From assembly GCA_013399115.1 (NCBI GenBank), contig VXAA01002998.1, positions 1 to 64,000 on the forward strand: a stretch of 64,000 nucleotides of DNA, written 5' to 3'. The translations under genes were made by a program, and so were the position numbers. The first letter of the stretch is position 1, and each line of letters opens with the position of its first letter. Shown here one piece after another: positions 1 through 10,776 of this stretch. The DNA is from Anseranas semipalmata. Taxonomy: Eukaryota > Chordata > Aves > Anseriformes > Anseranatidae. The notes under the pieces are model-generated. The model did no database searches. It had not been told where the DNA came from and saw nothing but the letters and a program-made list of their open reading frames with translations.

Positions 1-1651
1 TCTGAGTCTGTGCCCTCAATACAACACACTTCCTCTATCCAGTTGGGTAGTAAATACCAAAAATGGAAAGACAAGAATAAGATCTACAGTGGCTGATCTT
101 ACCTTTTTTTAACAACATTTTTCGGACCACCATCTAGACTAAGAGATTACCATGCCCAGAGCCTGACAGGCAGGCACAAAATAAACCATGGGTAGCACGT
201 GGTCCATCCCACTAAGCTTCAGTCAAAAAATATGACTACTATGTGAGGAAATACCCATTTAAGAGAGGAAAGAGATACTTCTGGTAAAATACTTTTCCTT
301 TTGCTTCTTCTCAAGAACAGATATCAAGTGCCAACTAGTAGGCTGACATGGAAAAATGCAAGTCTCAATAGAAACAGCCGAAGGAGTCTGTATGAATCAT
401 ACCCTGCCTGTTGCTTCTGTGACATCTAACTGGAGACTATGGCAGAAAGCAGCACAGCCTTATAAAATTGAGTCACCCAGAGTGAAACCCTTACGGAAAA
501 TTTTCACTTGCAGGTGACTCAGCCTCCTCTTCCTGAGGAAGGAGTCAGAGACCAGCTCCCCAACCTGCTAGGGAATACCCCAGGGGAGCCATCACCAAGC
601 TATAACCGCTGGGGCCAAGGACAATACATCTGCAGGACTGGTGCAAGCAGCATACATTTTTGCCCCCTCAGAAAGTGTTTCTTACCAGAATGGTGTAATC
701 TTGCAGGCACTTTGAGGCAGTGGAAGTGACTGCTGTGCAGGGATAAGAAAAGCAAGCAGAGTATATTAGACTTCATAGCTACTGTGGCTAACAATATAGG
801 AAAATATGGAAGTGGCTGTGAGGGCACAGTACTTTGGTATTTCTGATAACACCAACTACTGGCAAGTTCTGTATTGTGCTTTGCTTTGAAGTAGAAAACT
901 GCATAGTAATGAGAAGGAGTGTGTAATATTAATTGCCCTCCCGAAAGCAGATGCTACAGACAGAATAGCACACAAATACGTGTGTAACAACTGAGTGATA
1001 CAAGAGCTTCAAAGCTTCACAATGAAGGAAGCTCATTTAAGGTGTCTCTTGAGGTTTTCTAGTTTAGATGCCTAAGATGATCTGACTGAATCTCTTCTTA
1101 AATATGTGGTTTTGATCCCTCCAGCTGTCTCTCCTTTTGGACCTCAATAGGTTAGCTCCCTTATCATCACTAGAACTCAGGACTTAATACTCCACTTCTA
1201 AATTTCTCAAGTTTATTTCCAATCCAAGTATAAAACACAATACACAATATTCCTTCTTAGATTATTTAATTAAACAAGAAGGTGTTTTTTCTTTGCTGTG
1301 GGAAAAGAGCATAAAGTAAATTCAATTTAAAATTCGACAACAAGGGAGGAATAGGTAAGCATAAAAAACAGAGAGATTCATAGTTAAAAGCCTGAATGTA
1401 ATGAAGAAGCGTTAATAAGCCTTTCTGTTTCCGTTAGCACTCACAGCATGACACTGTTCTTTAAATGAAGAGCTCACTACAAGGAGCATATCTCATCTGT
1501 AACAAAATCCAGAGAGGAGGTCAGGCACCAGGGAATGATGGCATACATTTGCAGTGTTTCAAAAAAATAAAAATAAAAACAAATCAAAGATTACCGGAAT
1601 ATTTTTTGGTGTCATCTAATTGTCAGACAATTATTCCAAGTTCAAAACATG
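1..1651. other. Unique AT-rich DNA, no gene seen
   Basis: No reading frame here resembles a known protein, and no CR1 or LTR sequence is recognisable. The short open frames around 508-827 run on both strands over the same DNA and have no flanking splice sites that stand out. Probably intergenic or intronic sequence. Confidence 0.6.
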
Positions 1652-1656
1652 CAAAC
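1652..1656 (+). repeat. Left target-site duplication (CAAAC) of solo LTR
   Basis: CAAAC lies immediately before the TGTACTGG start of the LTR and is repeated exactly at 2083-2087 after its CA end. A 5-bp duplication is the size usual for ERVL-like (class III) integration. Confidence 0.85.
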
Positions 1657-2082
1657 TGTACTGGGTCTGGCTGGGATAGAGTTAACTTTCCCTGCAGCAG
1701 CCCTTGTAGCTAGAACAGTGCTGGTATCACACCAATGTTTTGGCTACTGCCGAGCAGTGCCGGCACAGCACCAAGACTCTCTCCAGACACCCCAAAGCCA
1801 GTAGGTGGGGGTGGGCAAGAAATGGGGAGGAGACATCCCCAGGGCAGCTGACCTAAAGTAACCAAAGGGATATTCCATACCATATGATGTCACACTCAGC
1901 AATAAAAGCTGGGAAAGGGAAGGAGAAGGGAGGGGCTTGTTGTGAGGACGTCTGTCCTTCCAAACAANATTATCCTTATCTCAACCCGTGAGTTTTTTTC
2001 TTCTCCCCCTCTTCTTTGAGGAGGGGGAGTGAGAGAGTGGTTGTGGTGGAGTTCAGCTGCCCAGCAGGGTAAAACCACCACA
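1657..2082 (+). mobile_element. Solo LTR of an avian endogenous retrovirus (ERVL-like), plus strand, internally incomplete
   Basis: The element starts TGTACTGGGTCTGG and ends AAAACCACCACA, so it has TG...CA termini, and perfect CAAAC duplications flank it. It is homologous over its length to the minus-strand LTRs at 45177-45813 and 49643-50089. An AATAAA at 1901-1906 (polyadenylation signal, overlapping a TATA-like ATAAAAG) and a CRE-like TGATGTCA just upstream are shared with the 45.2-kb copy. No gag, pol or env sequence lies beside it, so it is a solo LTR formed by LTR-LTR recombination. At 426 bp it is about 170 bp shorter than expected from the 45.2-kb copy after allowing for small indels. 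The loss falls exactly at the single N at 1968. Family assignment is from memory of avian LTRs plus the 5-bp duplication. Confidence 0.9.
1968..1968. other. Single ambiguous base masking a probable sequence loss inside the LTR
   Basis: The N separates sequence matching the two sides of a segment of about 173 bp (45306-45478) in the related LTR. It is probably a collapsed assembly gap rather than one uncertain base. Confidence 0.6.
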
Positions 2083-2087
2083 CAAAC
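2083..2087 (+). repeat. Right target-site duplication (CAAAC) of solo LTR
   Basis: Exact copy of 1652-1656 directly after the terminal CA of the LTR. Confidence 0.85.
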
Positions 2088-2620
2088 CCATCCAGAAAGG
2101 GCTTTACTCAGCAATCTGGTGTGTGTAAACCATCTGAAAAAGAAAACCTTTTCATTTCCTTTATAAGTTGCTCGCTAAACTTCATATGGCATTGTTTATC
2201 TTCATTTGCTTCTTCCTACTTGATATTCATCATCTCTCATCATTCATCTCAATTTGTTCATGTCCACTTAACAATTGTCATCCAATACTGTTCAGCTTCA
2301 TTTGCATCTTGTCTGCTTGACAGTCATTATCTGACATTACTCATCTTCATTTGTTGGCAATAATTTCCCTGACATTGTTCTTCTAGGGTTTATCACTGCT
2401 TTGAATTTCCCATGTTTTCAATATGTCAATATTTCAATTAATAAGTATCAAAAGCAACCACATTTAATATTCTGACATGCTTTGAAAATAGTTTTTTAAT
2501 TCCAGGAGATTTCATGGAAAGCATTGCCCTTTCCCCCCACTTCACCATTATGAATACTGAGTATTTCCCATTTTTACTTCACAAGGAAAAAAAAAATGTA
2601 TGTTATTTTATTTTTATACG

Positions 2621-2686
2621 TAATATATATATAAACACACAAATATGTATACAAATACACACACATATATAAATATATATATATAA
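2621..2686. repeat. AT/AC-rich microsatellite
   Basis: Interrupted runs of TA and CA dinucleotides, including ACACACACA and repeated ATATATAT. It is purine/pyrimidine alternating and probably polymorphic. Confidence 0.85.
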
Positions 2687-2870
2687 TCATAACTTCCAGG
2701 AAAACAAACAAATATAACCCAGATAAATAGTGTATCTCTTGACCTTCAGCCCTCAGAGTAGAGAAGTTGTCAACCAGCAATACTGTATTTAGAAATACAA
2801 CACATTTAGGCCTTTCTAAAACTGAAGAGGAATACATTTAATAATTCATTATCCCCTCCTGCCTTAGTAG

Positions 2871-2894
2871 TTTTTTTTTTTTTTTTAAAAAAAA
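2871..2894. repeat. T-run followed by A-run
   Basis: About 16 T followed directly by about 8 A, forming a perfect short inverted A/T repeat. Confidence 0.85.
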
Positions 2895-2920
2895 GACTGA
2901 ATAAATAGTTTATAATAAAA

Positions 2921-2973
2921 ACATAAGCAATTATGGCATCTCCCTAAATACATAAGCAATTATGGCATCTCCC
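2921..2973 (+). repeat. Exact 24-bp tandem duplication (period 29)
   Basis: The 24-mer beginning ACATAAGCAATTATGG occurs at 2921-2944 and again without a mismatch at 2950-2973, separated by TAAAT. The lack of divergence suggests a recent replication-slippage or repair duplication. Confidence 0.95.
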
Positions 2974-3876
2974 ATACTCTTGATTTTCCTTCATCTACCT
3001 CCTGTTTTTGACAAATTAACTTCTTATCAAACACTCATTTTTTAATCTGAAGATAATGACAGGATTCTTGCACATTTCCAATTCCTCAGTCAAGTTTACC
3101 TGAATCTATTCTGTGAACAAAATAACCTGTTTATACCGTTCACAGCATAACTTTGAGAATCAGAAGTCTGACATATATCCAAACGTGTGCAAGAGTTTTC
3201 AATACTCTCTTAAATATGTTTCTATGAATAGTTTGCAGATTACTTTGCTTGCCAATTTACTTGCAGAAGGTGACCATAGAAGACAAATAAATAATTTACA
3301 AGATGTGAAGAGAGTTGTTATAACTGTTTCATAAACTGTTCCAAATAGTGCAAATCTGTCTTGCCTCAAGGCATCCATTACAGTTGGCATCATTTATTCT
3401 GGTCAAAGACCTGGTCAAAGGCTCCAGAAGTTGCATTTCAAGGTTTCTTGTGATTAGAGGTTACTAAATGTACTTAAATGAAGGAAAACCGGAGAACAAG
3501 ATATCATTAGGACTTCCTCAAATATGACTGCTACTGCTTTTAGTTATTTTATTTCATGTCATGTCACATACACAAAGTTCTAGTCATAAGAATGAGATTA
3601 GCTGTAAAATCACTCCTTTTTCAGCTGAGTGACACCAACCTTCAAGCAAAGACAAAGACAGGCTAGATAGAGGCCTCCCTCCTTGAATTACATTTTGCAG
3701 CTCCCCCTACTTGCATATGGATTTATTGCTTGCCTTTTGATAAGCTGCAGCTTGCTGTGCCACACGCTTGAGTTCAAGCATGCCCCCCTTGCTCTCCCAT
3801 TCTCTCCCCCTGGTCTCAAAGCCCCATGTTCCTCTTTCCCCTTAACATTGTAGCATGGGGCATATAAAACTGACAA

Positions 3877-3904
3877 ATATATATATGTGTATATATATAT
3901 ATAT
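3877..3904. repeat. TA/TG dinucleotide microsatellite
   Basis: Runs of ATATATAT interrupted by GTGT. Confidence 0.85.
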
Positions 3905-5044
3905 TCAATATATTGCTGACTCCTTTTGCAGCTCTGCCTTTATAGCTCCCCCACCAGAGTATCTGCACACCAGTTCTAATTTACAGTAAGCATGTTGTAG
4001 AGCAAGCAAAATGCTTTTTTTTTTTTTTTTTCCACTTCTGGAATGCAAGCCAGGATGAAACACACCGGTTTCTTTAGTGTACATTTCCTCAGTTCTTGTT
4101 CCTAACCATTTAAAGATGATGGGTCTGTTGCTGATACAGACCAGCATAGACCTATGGAAGGTAAACGAGATAGAGATTGGGAAATTGCAGCCTAAACTAT
4201 ATCACATTTTCAAATTTCTCATTTGAATTCAGCTCAGTCTCTTTTCTTTCTATTATGCCAAGAGCACACACAAGCTGGCCCTGTAATACCTATTAATTCA
4301 TCACAGAATTATTATAAAAACTTTATTTTCCATAAAGCTTTCAAAAAAATCCCGTTGCTAGGATATAATTCTGTGACCCTCTCATGCCCCCCAGCTGTCA
4401 CACTATAAGGTTCCCAACATTATTAAAATCAGCTGGTGAAGGTGCATTTCTAATTCTTTAGGGAAAAATAGTTTTAAATGAGCTTATCTATCCACTTCCT
4501 ATAAAATCAAGTTTCTTAAGACCAGCTTAAGCTGGCCCATAAAAAAGGAGGCACAAGTGTCACCTGGAATAGGCTCAAGTAACTATATTTCCATTAATAT
4601 ATATCATCTTGTTAAATCCAAAATATTTCATAATGATTTTTTTTTATTTCAAGAACTTGAAAGTAAGATTTGTTTTTGAAAATTTAGATGAGTTTCATGG
4701 CCAGTTCTGAGCAGATTAACCATCCACTTTCTGACCAGAAATAACAGGAAGGTAGGAGATGATTTTTACACCAGAACTAAAAGCAAATAATTCTGTCTTT
4801 TTTTTTTTTTTAACTGAACACATGGATAGAAAATATGCATTGTGACATTATTCAGACTCATCCTCCCATCTTCACTTGATTTTCTATCATTAGCTATCCT
4901 CATCTTGAAATTCATGCATTTCTTCTAGGTGGGGATTCATTACAGATGTTTCAAGACCGTTATCGAAGAGCATATGAATCACTAGAGTATTTGAAAGGTG
5001 ATAAAGAGCTTTAGGAAACAAATAACAAAAACTTCTCAGTGACA

Positions 5045-5235
5045 AGATCTGTTACCATGTGAAATAATCTTCCATGATAAATAGTAGAAACGTCGTTATT
5101 TGAGATACTTAAAAGAAGGCTAGCACAAGCATTAGAACATACAGAATATGAAATAATCCTTCATTATTAACAGTGGGTTTGACTAGACAACCTTGGGGGA
5201 CCCACTGCTTGCCTCATTTGTAGTATCTAACAGTT
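5045..5235 (+). mobile_element. Ancient CR1 LINE 3' remnant, plus strand
   Basis: The order of blocks matches the 3' part of an old CR1: 'gatctgttacca', 'gaaataatcttcc', 'gtagaaacgtc', 'gagatacttaaaagaaggct', then 'tttgactagacaacctt' where younger CR1s read 'ttggactagatgacctt'. It is clearly more diverged than the CR1 that follows at 5320. The coding frame is destroyed. The placement is by motif order, from memory of CR1 consensus, not by alignment. Confidence 0.7.
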
Positions 5236-5319
5236 TAGGAGACAGAAGTTCAACAAAAACAGCCTGAACTAAATCATAAGGCATTTGGATTGTGTGGGGA
5301 AAAAAAAAAAAAAAATAGA

Positions 5320-5657
5320 TGTACAGGAAAAAAAATATCTGAGGGGAGGATGTCAGGAGGATGGAGCCAGTCTCTTTTCAGTTGTGCCCAGTGACAGGAT
5401 GAGAGGCAACGGGCAAAAACTGAAGCACGGGAAGTTCCAGCTGAATATGAGGGGGCACTTCTTTACTGTGAGGGTGACAAAGCACGGGAACAGGTTGCCC
5501 AGAGAGGTTGTGGAGTCTCCTTCTCTGGAGATATTCAAAACCCGACTGGATGCCATCCTGTGCAACGTGTTCTAGGTGGTCCTGCTTGGCAGGGGGGTTG
5601 GACTAGATGACCTTCAGAGGTCCCTTCCAACCCCGCCCATTCTGTGATTCGGTGAAA
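5320..5657 (+). mobile_element. 5'-truncated CR1 LINE, plus strand
   Basis: The copy runs from the last part of ORF2 through the short 3' UTR ('ttggactagatgaccttcag', 'gtcccttccaaccc') to the CR1-type end 'attctgtgattcggtgaa'. An oligo-A stretch precedes it at 5300-5315. Strong 5' truncation is typical of CR1 insertions. It sits about 85 bp downstream of the much older CR1 remnant in the same orientation. Confidence 0.92.
5327..5575 (+). pseudogene. C-terminal fragment of CR1 ORF2 (reverse-transcriptase polyprotein)
   Basis: An uninterrupted reading frame across the CR1 encodes the extreme C-terminus of ORF2p, downstream of the reverse-transcriptase domain. Recognisable blocks are 'SDRMRGNGQKLKHGKFQL', 'NRLPREVVESPSLEIFKTR' and 'LDAILCNVF', and the frame ends at the natural stop at 5573-5575. 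The endonuclease and RT domains are absent because the element is 5'-truncated, so it cannot be functional. The open frame reflects youth of the copy, not selection. It has no neighbours of related function. Confidence 0.85.
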
Positions 5658-6140
5658 TTAGTCACAAAGCTCCAAAGCTGCCTCTGGATCTTAGGTAAGT
5701 CCTATGGCTAGGTGAGTAGACATGCTCTAGAAATGTAACATCACCAGCTACTGTATGTTTAAAAAGGGTTCCCAAATACTTCACTTTCTCTACACCCACC
5801 TCCTCAAATGTGGGCTGTTGCTATGTTTTGTTTTCCAGGTTTTTAGAATGTGGTAGAAACGTGTACAAAATGGATAATTTCATGAGTATTCGTAAATTAA
5901 CCTATGGGGGCCCATAGGCAGCACACACAATTTGCTAATTTGTGCAAGACAGCATGGGTGTTTAGTGTGTGCAAAAAGGATATGTGTTTTGGTTTTTAAA
6001 TTAATTTCTCAGTAATTAGCAAACATCTCTGCGTCAAGTGAATTGAATCAAAGAGATCACAGATCACAAGGTTCCCGGTGGATAATGACAACCCTTTGTC
6101 AAAGAAAAAATTCCCTTTTTTATTTTTTGTTTGTGCCTTT

Positions 6141-6180
6141 TTGTTTGTTTGTTTGTTTGTTTGTTTTGTTTTGTTTTGTT
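6141..6180. repeat. (TTTG)n / (TTTTG)n microsatellite
   Basis: Consecutive GTTT units turning into GTTTT units. Confidence 0.95.
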
Positions 6181-6800
6181 GGTAAATCACTCTTATTTCA
6201 AGCCAGTGTACTTCACATTTCAATTCAAACACTTCCTGTGTTTTTTCCATCTTTAGATTTTTAGAATAGATTTCATACGTTTACAAGTAATTTCTAGAAC
6301 AACAAAAGAACACCCATATCCAGCTGCATAGGAAGTGTCTTCCTCGAATTGAACACAAAAATCCCATCCTAAATGGTTTCCATGTCTTCTGATGCTTGAG
6401 CAATTATTTTCAAAGCGTTATCTCCAGGGAAGTGACATAGCATGGAGAGCTTACAAAGAAGCTGAGCTTCAAATGAAAGTTAACAGGTGCTGAGCACCTC
6501 CACCCACTAGAAACTTGTTAATCCAAGCTAAACTCCTTTCTAGCTCAACACCTCCCACAAGAAAATGCAAGATTTCTTGCTCCCCTCAAGCTTGCCTGCA
6601 TATGAATCTGTATCAAGGGCAGCCTGCATGATCTCACAAGTGCTGGCACTATTTCTGAGCAACTAATGCTCCAGAGAAGGCTCTGTAACTATCAGTCTGG
6701 TCTAGCATAAGCAACTCCAGTCCCCTCTTTCAGAACTGGCTTTGGTGCTGGTGTAGTTCAGGTCTCCACCATTGTTCAAAGCAGGACTTCTACTGATAGC

Positions 6801-6850
6801 TGCACCATAGCAATTGCATTGTACATGCACCATGTACAATTGCATTTAGG
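6801..6850. repeat. 25-bp tandem duplication forming a hairpin
   Basis: TGCACCAT followed by CAATTGCATT occurs twice (6801-6820 and 6826-6846). The two units together create a perfect 10-bp stem, ATTGTACATG (6818-6827) with CATGTACAAT (6831-6840), around a 3-nt loop. Confidence 0.85.
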
Positions 6851-8972
6851 AAAATTACATCTCATTACAAATCATTCCTAAACTCAGCAAGAGAGCAATT
6901 CTTTCATTTGTTGGCTCTCAACACAGACCTCAGAACCCTCAATGCGCAGAGGGTTCCCAAAAGCTAAAGGACTGTTTAACTTGCATTGCAGGATAAGTGC
7001 CCATGTAATGAACAGCTATCTTGTAATGCAATTCTGTTGCAGAACAATGCATGTAAGGAGGGCAGAGACAATTAGATACTTTTCACAGATAGCTGGAGTT
7101 TCATTAAAGCCTTAAAAAGACAGGTAAGTGTCACTTTTCAACCTCCTGATGATATAGGATAAAATTTAATGCCTACTGTGGCAACATTCACCATACCGTC
7201 CTAAATTAGTTCTGAGTTAAATCATTATATTTGATCATAGCTGAGGCAGTGTTTTGGTAAACAGGTCTAATATTTCAATTGAATCCTTATTTTTTTTGTT
7301 ACAATTCTTGTTCATTCTAACTCCAGCACAGGGGTGTGGCTAAGGGGGGGTCCTGTGGTGGACTTCTGCTCACAAACTGTGTTCTGATGTCTTCATTCAG
7401 CATGACCATGATTGGTGAAAATGCTGGTCAGATTTGTAGGGTAGACTGAACTTCATGAAGTGCCTCAAGAAGTGTCTAGTTCAACCAGCATTCCTCGTTT
7501 GCTCTCATCCACTATTCCTTATTGACAGGGTATGACATTCAGAGTAGTGTCAGAGCAGAACTGCTAATGTCAAGACTGCAGTTCCTCCAGTCCTGAAATA
7601 CACTGTCTCCCTAATCTACCCAGCCCTCTTTCAAAAGCTATACTTTAGATTTTTGAGGTTTAGAGTATAACCAACTGTGAGGAGGAAGAAGAAAGACATG
7701 ATTCATGCCTTATCAGGCAGGTTAGCTATTCCTACAAATAACAAAAAGAATGAGAAACAGTTTTCCACTGTCACCGAAACCCCACTGAATACGTGATCTG
7801 GGACTCCATTATCTTCACATCTTTCAGTGTCTCAGTAGCTGTGCTGCATTCAGACATTTGCCTCAATCACTACTTACTAGATTATACCCCAAAAATAATA
7901 ACAAAAGAAAAAATCACTTTGCAGTACAATTCTAAAGCAGAAGCAGAGCACAGAGTTTGGAAGCCTTTAAAGTAACATGTTTTGTTTGAATTTTTATGAA
8001 TTTTTATTGACCATGTTTAATTTGGCAGTACTGTTCATAAGTCAGGCATAACAACACTGAAGAGGAAACCAAATACATTTGTAGTTTTCATTTTGGGAAA
8101 CCCCAGGAAGAGATTAGAATTAAACAAACATCAGAATTGTCTCTGCCTCTACAGAGATGCCTTTGGAAGAATAATGACAATATTTGGGCTTGACAGGGAA
8201 GAATGTGTTATTCCATCACCCAGTGAAGTATGTGTTAAAATGCTGGAGTTTAAAGTAAAACAAAAGCAAACAAGCAGCAGCAGAAGAGACCCTGTATTTT
8301 GCTAAAAATAATAATTTTAAAAATGCAGCAATGAGAATAAAAGGTTAATGTTTTATGTTTAACGTGTTACCGCAAGAACTTGGGCTCCCAGCTTCCTTTG
8401 ATTTCTTTTCTCTCCTGTTCAAATGTTGCTTTTCTTTTTAGAGCACATGAACTACCATAGGGAATCACAACCATAAACTGTCCACACAGCATCCTATCTT
8501 TGACCCCTAGTCGACAACCTCTAACTAGAAACAACTAATTAGTATTTAGTCTTAGTTACAAAGCCATGGCCAACCAAAAACATAAGTCTGAAAAATGCCT
8601 GCTCATGACATGGCACTGCAGCAAAATTACATGTTGGGCTGGAGGATGGGTGTTACTTGTTCTGAAAGAAATCAGTGTCTGTAGGCTTTAAGAGTTTTAA
8701 TTTCACATGAATTGAGCCTGATGTTGCATAAAAAATTTTCACGTCACAATCCAAAATAAAGCAGACATTCATATACACCTATTTTTCAGCTTTCATAAGA
8801 TGAAAAAAAATAAAATAAAATTTCCTTAATCCAAGTTCTATCTATCTCCGAAGACCAGATTGGTGGTCTTTTCAAGCCATTGAGTAACTTCAACAGGAGT
8901 AGCTATTAAGATATTAAAATATGGTGTATTTATGCTGCTTAAAACAACATGACAGCCATTATAAAGATTTAT

Positions 8973-9011
8973 AGTTATATAAATCATATAATATATATAG
9001 TCTTATATATA
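8973..9011. repeat. AT-rich low-complexity tract
   Basis: Alternating TA-rich sequence (tatataaatcatataatata type) with no clean repeat unit. Confidence 0.7.
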
Positions 9012-9375
9012 CATCATAATAATGCTTGAAAGCATGAGGCTTTTAAAAAATGTTGTTTTATAAAAATGACAGCTTGATGGTGCCTATTCACAGCTATGAA
9101 TTGTTTTGTTTGTTCAGTTTATTAATGGAGAGATTTTTGGAGGATTAACATTTAGGTTTTTGATTATGTGCATAATCCCAGTGTTTCATGCAACCTGGTT
9201 ACTTGGCAGCATCTTACAATCTGCCCAGAACTTTAAGCTACCCCAGAAATCAGCAGAAATTTAGCTGAACTTTAGAAATGTATTGATCTCTGATGCACTC
9301 AGACTAGACAAACTGGATTTGGACTATTGGTCAAGGCTCATGTCACAAAGACCTTTTTATATGAGTCCCTCAGTT

Positions 9376-9393
9376 GCTACTTCTAGAAGTAGC
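9376..9393. repeat. Perfect 18-bp palindrome
   Basis: GCTACTTCT followed immediately by its reverse complement AGAAGTAGC, no spacer. Such a site could bind a symmetric dimer, but no function is known. Confidence 0.9.
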
Positions 9394-10762
9394 CACTTCT
9401 AAAACCACATCAATCTAAATCAGCTGAGGCTCAAGCTACTGTATATTTACCACCAGCCAGTAATACTAAATTCTGTCATACCTCGACTAACGATTTTTGG
9501 ACCTGTGTAGCTCACAATGAAATCCAACACACCTAAACTCCCAGTGGCTCTTTCAGTTTGGGCTAGTCATTGGCTGACACCTCTACAGTTTCACAGACTT
9601 TGTATAAGAGGGAAGAGCATTACACAAAGTAATGATGACTTCTGCTTTAGTAAGACAAGGTTATTACAGGATGCAGAAAGCACGTACATCCTGTTACCTA
9701 CACAGGCAAGTAGAAGGACCTTCACACTCCTGGAAGAGCAACTGTCCTGGGAGTGATCACAGAGAATCCTCAAACCTTGCAAAACTTCTGTGGTGATGCC
9801 ATTTTTGAAATATAGATATAGATATAAATATGTATATTACTTTTACTTTGTGAATTAATGAATTAAATCACTCAAATGTTTTGCACAAGCATAAACGAAG
9901 AATTCTGTCCTATGTATTGCTGAATTACAATTTTACTAATTCCTGAGATCCCTGTTTTTGTTTCATTTATGTATTTATTAACCCTAACATTTGAAAACAA
10001 TAGCCAGAGTTTTTCTTTCACAAAGCAGAATAGATCCCAAGAGTACCTTAGTTGATATTCTGGACTCTCTTTAGCATAACCCTACAACTTATGCAGTCAT
10101 TTTCACTAAGATGTTACCAGGGAAAAACATTTGCCAAATTTCAGAGAAATGGTAGTATCCTGGGTGAAAGTTTACATGAGGCATAGTGGAACATAGACGC
10201 AAACTCAGATTCCTTATTCACACAGGCATGAAAACACCAGAATGCCTTCACTGTCAACTGTCTATGCCAATCCAGCTGTCGCTTTTGTCTCATCTCTCTT
10301 TTTTTCTTTTTCCTAAGGGACTCTAAAATTTCAGGAGCATTAATAAAAAGGAAGAATGTATGTCAGTTCTACAACCCTAATTGAGTGCCAAAACCTCCCT
10401 TTAAACTGCATCCTTGCACATGCAAATGCATTCTGCACAAAGCATGAAGCAAAGCCAGCGTAGCAATTTTTACTCTTTTTCCTTGCTTCTTTGTTTTGAC
10501 ACAGTGCCATGAATAATTCCCAAAGGGGAAAAAAATCTAGTTTGTTAACATTTTTCAATACAAAATTAATGTTGATAGCAGTAGGCATCAGAAGCTCACA
10601 ACCTTGGAAACTGTGGTGACATTTACACTGTTCCGCTTAGCTTTAGATTGGATTGATAGTAGCTATATGATTCCTCCTAAGAAGCTAATGAGTGCCTGTA
10701 ACACTGAGTGAAAAAGAAACATGAACTGGAAAAGAGCTGTTCTTTGGTTTCTCGTAGTTTCC

Positions 10763-10776
10763 GTTGCCAGGGAAAC
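10763..10776. promoter_or_regulatory. RFX X-box-like motif
   Basis: GTTGCCAGGGAAAC is one base away from the RFX X-box pattern GTTRCC-N(0-3)-RGYAAC (A in place of C/T in the second half). It lies in a locally GC-richer segment (about 10740-10850). The motif alone is weak evidence for binding. Confidence 0.25.

Larger units (their letters stand above)
2088..5044. other. AT-rich DNA with microsatellites, no gene seen
   Basis: Contains an AT/AC-rich tract (2621-2686), a T-run followed by an A-run (2871-2894), a 24-bp tandem duplication (2921-2973), a TA/TG tract (3877-3904) and a T-run near 4015-4031. No recognisable coding sequence. Confidence 0.6.
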
